A stretch of 11,334 nucleotides of DNA, taken from contig JBHHYH010000080.1 of NCBI GenBank assembly GCA_046757465.1, positions 1 through 11,334 on the forward strand, read 5' to 3'. This document shows positions 1 to 5,487 of the stretch, piece after piece. The notes beneath the pieces were generated by a model, which saw only the letters and a program-made list of their open reading frames with translations, did not search any database and had not been told where the DNA came from. This stretch comes from Scalindua_A sp046757465 (GTDB lineage Bacteria > Planctomycetota > Brocadiia > Brocadiales > Scalinduaceae). Made by a program: the position numbers and the translations under genes. The number at the start of each line of letters is the position of its first letter. Position 1 is the stretch's first letter.

Positions 1-222
1 ATGCGTGCACAAGGGCTATACAGCCAGCTTTATAAATTTTATCTTAAAAAAGAAAAAGACGTAAACCATCTTTCCGGATATTTAGGAATACCTACCATCG
101 CTCTTTATAAAACCACCGATCCGAAAGGCTGGGGTGTCTTAGGCAGGAAAGTTGTTCATATTTCAGCCGTTAATGAAGAATTTACTTCAAGTAAGATAAG
201 AGAATGTTTGGAACGTATGTAG
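1..222 (+). CDS. Glycosyltransferase family 9 (heptosyltransferase-like), 3' end only, divergent
   Basis: Only the last 73 codons are in the window and the frame is open at base 1. The ATG there is probably an internal Met, because the visible part begins in the middle of a domain. The segment HLSGYLGIPTIALYKTTDP followed by KGWGVLG matches the C-terminal half of GT9 enzymes such as ADP-heptose:LPS heptosyltransferases, which typically read D-[ST]-G-x-x-H-L-A...GIPT...FGPTDP..WGPLG. These enzymes act at the cytoplasmic face on lipid-linked sugar acceptors. Two family hallmarks are altered. The D-[ST]-G before HL is replaced by E-K-D (residues 38-40 are KEK-D, then VNHL), and FGPTDP is YKTTDP. 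The protein could therefore be a divergent transferase or a decaying one. Downstream is a T-rich 111-bp gap and then the FdhA-like gene. The family assignment is fairly secure and the substrate is unknown. Confidence 0.6.
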   Translation: MRAQGLYSQLYKFYLKKEKDVNHLSGYLGIPTIALYKTTDPKGWGVLGRKVVHISAVNEEFTSSKIRECLERM

Positions 223-333
223 AGAAATATTTTAAAGGTTTTGTTTGCATTGTTTTTTCGTTTTTGTAGAATTAATAATTCACTTTTTATTTAGTTTTTT
301 AAGATGGATGAACAGGAAAGATAATTCATTAAA
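223..333 (+). other. T-rich intergenic gap upstream of the FdhA-like gene
   Basis: This 111-bp gap has several T-runs but no GC-rich hairpin in front of them, so I do not call a terminator for the upstream gene. A weak promoter-like pair is visible: TTGCAT at 245-250, a 16-bp spacer and TAGAAT at 267-272. The -10 is 5/6 to consensus but the -35 is poor. A purine run, AGGAAAG at 314-320, lies 13 nt before the ATG at 334. That spacing is long for a Shine-Dalgarno, so the start is chosen mainly because the protein begins there with the expected first strand of its 2Fe-2S domain. Confidence 0.3.
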
Positions 334-3042
334 ATGAAAAAGGTTAAATTAACCATAAACGGAAAAACTTATGAAACCGAGCAGGGGAAAACTGTACTTG
401 AAGCGGCAAGAGAAAATAACATCTGGATACCAACCCTTTGCTATGATAAACGTCTTGATCCATATGGTGGGTGCAGAATATGCCTGGTTGAAGTTCAAGG
501 CGCAAGGCAATTAGTAACCTCATGCACAGCCAAGGTGGGTGAGGGCATGGTTGTAAATACAGAATCTGAGAAAGTTATCAGGACGAGGAAGGGTGTCCTT
601 GAATATATCTTATCAGATCATCCTCTAGACTGTATGACCTGTGAGGCTACAGGTTGTTGTGAACTTCAGGATCTTGCCTATACAATGGACATAAAGGGTA
701 TTGATTATAGAAGTGGAGAGAAAATAGGTGGCGTCATCCCGGATAGGAATGAGCTTATTTACAGAGAAACAGGCAAGTGTATAAGATGCGGCCGCTGCGT
801 AAGGATATGTGGTGAAGTCCAGCAAGACTATGCAATAGAATTTGGTGGCAGAGGTTTTAAGATGTGGGTTTCTACTCCCTTTGGTGAGTCTTTACTGGAT
901 GGTACCTGTGTCCTTTGCGGTCAATGTGTATCTACATGTCCAACCGCCGCTCTATTCGAGAAAAAGGCAATGGGTAAGGGCCGCTCATTCCAGGTAAAGA
1001 AGGTAAGATCAACATGTGGCTATTGCAGTATCGGGTGCCAGATTGATGTTCATACCAATCACAACGGGATAATCAAGATAACCTCTGAGGTAGGGGCTGT
1101 GCCAAATAATGGTAATCTGTGCATGAAGGGTAGATTTGCTTATGATTTTATTAACCATCCCGACAGACTTAATACCCCTATGATTAGGGTGAATGGAAAT
1201 CTTGAAAAGGCTAGCTGGGAAGATGCCTATAATTTTGCTTCTAAAAAACTAAAGGACATAAAATCAAAATATGGTAATGACTCTATATCATTTATAAGTT
1301 CAGGGCGATGTACAAACGAAGAAAATTATCTAATGCAAAAGTTTGCAAGGGCAGTCATTGGCACAAACAATATTGATCAATCGGAAACAGAATGTCATGC
1401 ACCAACTTTAGCTGGTCTTAGAAATTCTCTTGGGTTTGGCACTACTACAAATTCAATTGAGGAGATTTCAAAGTCAGAAGTTATATTTGTCATCGGGGCT
1501 AATATCACAGAAGCGCACCCCATAATAGGACTTGAAGTGAAAAAAACAGTGCGAAACGGCAGTACACTGATAGTGGCGGACACACGCAGAGTCTGGTTAT
1601 CAAGGATTGCAAAAATTTTCTTAAATCCTCAGCCCGGAACGGATGCTTACCTTATTAATGCCTTAATGAACGTAATTATTAACGAAAAACTTTATGATGA
1701 AAAATTTATAGAAGAGAAGACTGAAGGCTTTAAAGAGTTAAAGAAGGCAGTTGCAAAAAATGAACCCAAGGAAGCCGAAGGATTATGCGGCATCCCGGAG
1801 GAAATGATTAAGGATGCGGCCAGAACCTTCGCCAATGCAAAAAAGGCAACAATATTATATGGAAATGGAATAACTCAACACAGTTCAGGCATTGATAATG
1901 TAAATAGCCTTGTGAATCTTGCCTTGTTGACTGGTAATATCGGTAAAGAAGGCGCTGGGATAAATCCACTTCTAGGCCAGAATAACGGACAGGGAGCCTT
2001 TAGTATGGGAGCCGTTCCTGACTTTTACTCAGATTATCAGCCAGTTTCTGAGAGTGCGGTTCGTAAGAAATTTGAAGAGGTATATAAAGTTTCTTTACCC
2101 AGGAATAAAGGCCTGCAGATCAGGGAGATGTTCAATAATGCATATAAAGGAAATGTCAAGGCGATGTATGTTATGGGTGCAGACGTATTGATGAGTGAAC
2201 CTGATACAACAAGAGTAAAGAAGGCATTAGAAAATCTAGAGCTATTGATAGTACAGGATATATTTATGTCAAACACTGCTCAATATGCAGATGTTATATT
2301 ACCGGCAGCTTGTTTTGCGGAAAAGGACGGCACATTCACAAATATTGAAAGACGTGTACAAAGGGTGAGAAAGACTGTTTCGCCACCGGGTGAAGCAAAG
2401 ACGGATTGGAAGATAATTTCTGAGCTTGCAGCTTGTATGGATTATCCTATGGATTATAATTCTCCAGAGACCATTTGGGAGGAAATAAGAACGGTCTCGC
2501 AGAACTTTGCAGGGATTAGTTATAAAAGAATTGAAAATGTTGGAATACAATGGCCTTGCCCTGATACTAATCATCCTGGCACAAGATTTTTATACAAGGA
2601 CAAATTTGTCAATGGAAAGGCAAGGTTCTCTGCGACAGAAGGTAAATCATCTCATGAAAAAACTGATAAGAATTATCCGTTCGTTCTTAGTACAGGACGT
2701 ACCCTTTACCACTTTAACAGTGGCACCATGACGCACAGGACAAAAGGCAGCGTACAAAAGCAACCTTACTCATTTGTCGAAATTTCACAGGAAGATGCCG
2801 ATGATGTCGGGATAAAAGATGAAGAAATGATAAGGATAACTACCAGACGAGGCCAGATAACTCTTTGTGCTAACATTACAAACAGGGTAATGCCAAAACA
2901 AATCTGGATTCCATTTCATTTTGTAAGCGCACAAGCAAATTTACTGACAATAGATTCTTGTAACGCTACGCATTCAAAAGGCAATTCGAGTCTTATGCCT
3001 GAGTACAAAATCTGTGCCGCCAGAGTAGAAAAACTTCAATAG
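334..3042 (+). CDS. FdhA-type (formate dehydrogenase alpha / NuoG-like) molybdopterin oxidoreductase, Cys form
   Basis: This is a cytoplasmic Mo/W-bis-PGD oxidoreductase of 902 aa, the normal size for NAD-linked formate dehydrogenase alpha subunits. The domains in order are as follows. A plant-type 2Fe-2S domain spans residues 1-75 with ligands C36, C47, C50 and C64. A NuoG-type His-Cys 4Fe-4S segment has H96, C100, C103 and C109. A two-cluster ferredoxin has C149/C152/C155/C159 and C192/C195/C198/C202. A Fe4S4-MopB domain has C228, C231, C235 and C263. The catalytic domain spans about 275-660 and the molybdopterin dinucleotide-binding domain about 780-900. The active-site pair is C354-H355; the codon is TGT, so it is the cysteine form, not selenocysteine. 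GNGITQHSSG (510-519) is typical of the family. The stretch just before C354 reads IDQSETEC where formate dehydrogenases usually read about VDHCARLC, so formate as substrate is an inference. No NuoE/NuoF-type diaphorase subunits lie next to it. The next gene is a flavin disulfide oxidoreductase 277 bp away. Confidence 0.85.
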   Translation: MKKVKLTINGKTYETEQGKTVLEAARENNIWIPTLCYDKRLDPYGGCRICLVEVQGARQLVTSCTAKVGEGMVVNTESEKVIRTRKGVLEYILSDHPLDCMTCEATGCCELQDLAYTMDIKGIDYRSGEKIGGVIPDRNELIYRETGKCIRCGRCVRICGEVQQDYAIEFGGRGFKMWVSTPFGESLLDGTCVLCGQCVSTCPTAALFEKKAMGKGRSFQVKKVRSTCGYCSIGCQIDVHTNHNGIIKITSEVGAVPNNGNLCMKGRFAYDFINHPDRLNTPMIRVNGNLEKASWEDAYNFASKKLKDIKSKYGNDSISFISSGRCTNEENYLMQKFARAVIGTNNIDQSETECHAPTLAGLRNSLGFGTTTNSIEEISKSEVIFVIGANITEAHPIIGLEVKKTVRNGSTLIVADTRRVWLSRIAKIFLNPQPGTDAYLINALMNVIINEKLYDEKFIEEKTEGFKELKKAVAKNEPKEAEGLCGIPEEMIKDAARTFANAKKATILYGNGITQHSSGIDNVNSLVNLALLTGNIGKEGAGINPLLGQNNGQGAFSMGAVPDFYSDYQPVSESAVRKKFEEVYKVSLPRNKGLQIREMFNNAYKGNVKAMYVMGADVLMSEPDTTRVKKALENLELLIVQDIFMSNTAQYADVILPAACFAEKDGTFTNIERRVQRVRKTVSPPGEAKTDWKIISELAACMDYPMDYNSPETIWEEIRTVSQNFAGISYKRIENVGIQWPCPDTNHPGTRFLYKDKFVNGKARFSATEGKSSHEKTDKNYPFVLSTGRTLYHFNSGTMTHRTKGSVQKQPYSFVEISQEDADDVGIKDEEMIRITTRRGQITLCANITNRVMPKQIWIPFHFVSAQANLLTIDSCNATHSKGNSSLMPEYKICAARVEKLQ

Positions 3043-3096
3043 TACATATATGTAATGTGCAATATCTTGAGAAAAATAAATTCCAATAAGATAGCA

Positions 3097-3119
3097 AATC
3101 CCCCTCTATCCCCTTTAAT
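3097..3119. repeat. Half copy of the AATCCCCCTCTATCCCC dispersed repeat
   Basis: AATCCCCCTCTATCCCC followed by TTTAAT is the same as the left end of the complete element at 10050-10119, except that the second C-run has four Cs instead of five and the last base differs. The matching G-rich right half is not adjacent. The nearest candidate partner is AAAGGGG at 3243-3249. It looks like a truncated or rearranged copy of a dispersed palindromic element. Confidence 0.75.
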
Positions 3120-3216
3120 AATTTTTACATTAAAGTCATAATGATATTGTAATGTTTCCGTTTGCTTAAAAGTAATTATTAATTATCTTCAGCAAACTCT
3201 AAATGTAAACAGAGGT

Positions 3217-3257
3217 TATCCCCTCCTTACGAAGGAGGGGACAAAGGGGAGGTAATA
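3217..3257. repeat. Palindromic repeat unit A, 9-bp perfect stem
   Basis: CCCCTCCTT (3220-3228), loop ACG, and AAGGAGGGG (3232-3240) form a perfect 9-bp hairpin. It is followed by ACAAAGGGGAGGTAATA. The right flank is repeated 54 bp further on as unit B, with 14 of 15 bases identical from 3231 and 3285 and then a one-base length difference. No T-run follows the stem, so it is not a typical intrinsic terminator. Confidence 0.8.
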
Positions 3258-3271
3258 AAACGAAGGCATTT

Positions 3272-3312
3272 CGATCCTCCTTTAGAAGGAGGGGATAAAG
3301 GAAAAGGTAATA
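3272..3312. repeat. Palindromic repeat unit B, directly upstream of lpd
   Basis: CCTCCTT (3276-3282), loop TAG, and AAGGAGG (3286-3292) form a perfect 7-bp hairpin. The continuation GGATAAAGGAAAAGGTAATA mirrors the right flank of unit A. The unit ends 7 bp before the lpd ATG at 3320, so its G-rich right arm also supplies the only Shine-Dalgarno-like purines (GGAAAAGG, 3300-3307, 12 nt from the start). Confidence 0.75.
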
Positions 3313-3319
3313 CCATATT

Positions 3320-4717
3320 ATGAAAGAATATGATCTGTTGATTATTGGTGGTGGTCCCGGTGGCTATGTAGCAGCTATTAAGGGAGCACAACTGGGACTG
3401 AGTGTAGGGCTTGTAGAAAGGGACAAGGTTGGTGGAGCATGCCTTCACAAGGGTTGTATACCTACAAAGGTCCTGATCCAATCGGCTCATCTATACGAAC
3501 TGTGTAAAAGGAGCAAGGAGTACGGAGTAATCACAGAAGGTGTTAGTGCAAACTTCAATGAATTCCACAGGCGAAAGGAAACTATTGTAAAAAGGCTGCA
3601 TGGAGGTGTCGAGCTTTTACTCAAGAAAAATAATGTTGACGTATTAAGGGGTACAGGCCGGATAGTTTCTCCACAAAGGGTTCTGGTTAAGAAAAATGGC
3701 AAAGATCAAGAAGAGCTATCTACTAAGAATATCATTATCGCAACCGGTTCCTCTCCGGTAGTTTTTGATGGGATACCTTTTGATAAAAAGAACGTATTAA
3801 CGAGTGACGAAATTTTAGAATTAGAGGAAATACCATCCTCACTTTTGATTATTGGGGGAGGTTCGATAGGAATTGAGTTTGCCTATATATACAACGCACT
3901 TGGAAGCAAAGTAACTGTGATTGAAATGATGGATGAAATCCTACCGATGGACGATAAAGAGATGGGAAGCGCCTTGAGAAAAACCCTCACAAAGAAGGGC
4001 ATTAAATTCTTTACCAAAACCACCCTTGACAGGATTGAAATAAAAGATAATGCAGTTGAGACAACGGTTAAGAAAAAGGACGGCGGGACAGATCTGCTTC
4101 AGAATGAAAAAGTCCTGCTGGCGTTAGGAAGAAGACCTGAAACTAAAGATCTGGGTTTGGAAGAACTTAACCTGGAATTTAATGGGAAGTTCATAAGTGT
4201 AAATGAAAATATGGAAACTAGCCGTTCCGGCATATTCGCAATAGGAGACGTTAGCGGCCCACCCTTACTGGCACATCTGGCATCCGCACAGGGTTTACGC
4301 GTCGTAAATAATATTGCCGGTAAGGAATCCCCGCCAATAAATAAAAATTCGATTCCAAGTGTAACCTACTCCAATCCTCAGGTTGCAGGTGTTGGCATGA
4401 GTCAGGAAGATGCGGAAAAGAAAGGGTATAAGGTGAAAATAGGTAAGTTCCCGTTCATGGCTAGCGGCAAGGCGCAGATAATAGGAGAAGGAGAGGATGG
4501 GTTCATAAAGGTTATAACCGACTCAATCACGGGAGAAATCCTGGGCGTACACCTGATAGGTCATGAAGTAGGAGAATTGATAGGAGGCATGTCCCTTGCT
4601 ATAAATATGGAAGCAACAAGTTTAGAAATCAGCAACACCATCTTCCCCCACCCAACACTATCAGAAGTCTTCGCCGAAGCCTTTCATGCAATAGAAGGCA
4701 AGGCAATTCATATCTGA
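3320..4717 (+). CDS. lpd: Dihydrolipoyl dehydrogenase (E3)
   Basis: This is a cytoplasmic homodimeric flavoprotein that reoxidises dihydrolipoyl groups of 2-oxoacid dehydrogenase or glycine-cleavage complexes with NAD+ (EC 1.8.1.4). At 465 aa it is the usual E3 length and looks intact. The N-terminal FAD motif is GGGPGG (residues 10-15). The redox disulfide is GGACLHKGCIPTK with C41 and C46. The second Rossmann motif, for NAD, is GGGSIGIEF (179-187). The FAD ribityl/phosphate motif is GIFAIGD (304-310). The C-terminal catalytic dyad is H444 and E449 in FPHPTLSE. The start at 3320 puts the first beta-strand (YDLLIIGGG) at residue 4, as expected. No lipoyl-domain or E1/E2 gene is in view, so the complex it serves is unknown. 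The leader of the message contains palindromic repeat units A and B. The CxxxxC spacing and the His-Glu pair favour dihydrolipoyl dehydrogenase over mercuric or glutathione reductase. Confidence 0.9.
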   Translation: MKEYDLLIIGGGPGGYVAAIKGAQLGLSVGLVERDKVGGACLHKGCIPTKVLIQSAHLYELCKRSKEYGVITEGVSANFNEFHRRKETIVKRLHGGVELLLKKNNVDVLRGTGRIVSPQRVLVKKNGKDQEELSTKNIIIATGSSPVVFDGIPFDKKNVLTSDEILELEEIPSSLLIIGGGSIGIEFAYIYNALGSKVTVIEMMDEILPMDDKEMGSALRKTLTKKGIKFFTKTTLDRIEIKDNAVETTVKKKDGGTDLLQNEKVLLALGRRPETKDLGLEELNLEFNGKFISVNENMETSRSGIFAIGDVSGPPLLAHLASAQGLRVVNNIAGKESPPINKNSIPSVTYSNPQVAGVGMSQEDAEKKGYKVKIGKFPFMASGKAQIIGEGEDGFIKVITDSITGEILGVHLIGHEVGELIGGMSLAINMEATSLEISNTIFPHPTLSEVFAEAFHAIEGKAIHI

Positions 4718-4852
4718 CACAAATCTTGTTTCGAGAACAAACTAATACAATTAAATGCTTTAATATTATCCGTAAGATAAGTACCCACAATAGCAGAATA
4801 CATATATCTCAATTTTTCACACTGGAATATTTGGCAACTTTTTTATTCTATT
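4718..4852. other. Convergent intergenic gap between lpd and the ydbL-like gene
   Basis: The 135 bp between two convergent genes is AT-rich. The only hairpin near the lpd end is TTGTT (4726-4730) with AACAA (4736-4740), a 5-bp AT-rich stem without a T-run, which is too weak to call. For the minus-strand operon no GC-rich stem is visible after its stop either. Termination here may be factor-dependent. Confidence 0.4.
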
Positions 4853-5455
4853 TTATTTCTGCGTCCATTTTCCTTTTTCATCTTGAAACCAGTGACCTGG
4901 TTTGCCTTTTGTTCGACGGGTCTTTGCAAAGACGGTTTTTATCCTGCTAATTTCTGATAATGAAATTTTATTTGCCACTGCAAGTTCCTTGTATAGTGTT
5001 TCACGGTCGTTGTTTTCTGCTCTTAATAACCGTTTTATAGTTCTGATATCTTCTCCGCTGATACCACTCATGTCTCGAATGGCAAGCATACCATCATAAG
5101 TTTCTCCTATAAGACCTTTATCCTTAAAATGCATGACCTTGGAATTCCGAGTCTTCATGGTAGTAATCACTTTACGAATGGCCGGGGTTGTCAGGTTCAG
5201 GTCGATTTCTTCTGCATAAACTGTTGAATTGCCTAAAACATAAAATGGAACATTGCTCCAAAAGTGACTTTGTGAACTACTTCCGTCTGGTATCACCTGC
5301 GATTCCTTTCCACCTTCGATTTCATCAATGATTTTTTCTGCAGCCTCTTCAACGGCTTCGGTTGGAAAATAGACGTTGACCGTAATAACCGCACAATTTA
5401 TGGCGGCAAATATTAACAGGGAAAGCCCAAGATATCTTACAATTTGTTTTTTCAT
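4853..5455 (-). CDS. DUF1318 / YdbL-like envelope protein with an extra lipoprotein-like N-terminus
   Basis: Residues about 83-200 are a DUF1318/YdbL domain. The diagnostic parts are IDLNLTTPAIRKVITTM (84-100), KDKGLIGETYDGMLAIRD (111-128), ENNDRETLYKELA (147-159) and the end KGKPGHWFQDEKGKW (183-197). E. coli YdbL is a small periplasmic protein encoded with the intermembrane lipid-bridge proteins YdbH and YnbE. Here the first 80 residues are additional. A hydrophobic start ends at AINC (18-21), a poor lipobox with Asn at -1, then comes VITVNVYFPTEAVEEAAEKI (23-42). A Ser-rich linker (about 52-64) follows, then a second signal-like stretch, VPFYVLGNSTVYA-EE (69-83). That arrangement suggests a YnbE-like lipoprotein joined to a complete pre-YdbL (inference). 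The start is supported by a strong AGGAGG eight bases upstream. The gene lies 32 bp after the YdbH-like gene and is surely cotranscribed with it. Confidence 0.75.
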   Translation of the reverse strand: MKKQIVRYLGLSLLIFAAINCAVITVNVYFPTEAVEEAAEKIIDEIEGGKESQVIPDGSSSQSHFWSNVPFYVLGNSTVYAEEIDLNLTTPAIRKVITTMKTRNSKVMHFKDKGLIGETYDGMLAIRDMSGISGEDIRTIKRLLRAENNDRETLYKELAVANKISLSEISRIKTVFAKTRRTKGKPGHWFQDEKGKWTQK

Positions 5456-5463
5456 TAATGTTT

Positions 5464-5469
5464 CCTCCT
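5464..5469 (-). promoter_or_regulatory. Strong Shine-Dalgarno of the ydbL-like gene
   Basis: On the minus strand AGGAGG stands 8 nt before the ATG at 5455. It is the best ribosome-binding site in the window and fixes the start. Its gene partner, the YdbH-like gene, has no visible Shine-Dalgarno, which suggests higher translation of the small protein. Confidence 0.8.
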
Positions 5470-5487
5470 AAAAGATTAGAATGGTTG

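Larger units (their letters stand above)
3043..3319. other. Repeat-rich intergenic gap between the FdhA-like gene and lpd
   Basis: The gap of 277 bp holds one half-element and two hairpin units of C-run/G-run repeats (listed separately) and no convincing gene. A 12-bp perfect palindrome, TACATATATGTA, starts at 3043 directly after the stop codon. CTTTAAT at 3113-3119 can pair with ATTAAAG at 3129-3135 around a 9-nt loop. A weak promoter-like pair for lpd is TTGCTT (3162-3167), a 16-bp spacer and TATCTT (3184-3189). None of the hairpins has the downstream T-run of an intrinsic terminator. Confidence 0.5.

Noticed and set aside
251..300. T-runs after the GT9 tail as an intrinsic terminator
   Set aside because: No GC-rich inverted repeat precedes any of the T-runs.
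1390..1398. Selenocysteine at the FdhA-like active site
   Set aside because: The codon is TGT followed by CAT; there is no in-frame TGA, so it encodes Cys-His.
2299..2574. Minus-strand open frame of 91 codons inside the FdhA-like gene
   Set aside because: It lies wholly within the catalytic/MopB coding region, has no recognisable domain and no ribosome-binding site. It is a shadow frame, as are the other short frames opposite the large genes.
3043..3054. TACATATATGTA palindrome after the FdhA-like stop codon as an operator
   Set aside because: A 12-bp AT palindrome is easily expected by chance in AT-rich DNA, and it lies at a gene end rather than in a promoter.
3217..3312. Short tandem palindromic units as a possible CRISPR array
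   Set aside because: There are only two units, with unequal hairpins and no constant spacer size or repeat sequence; no cas genes are in view. They match a dispersed repeat family instead.
4726..4740. TTGTT/AACAA hairpin as terminator of lpd
   Set aside because: It has only five base pairs, mostly AT, and no T-run after it.
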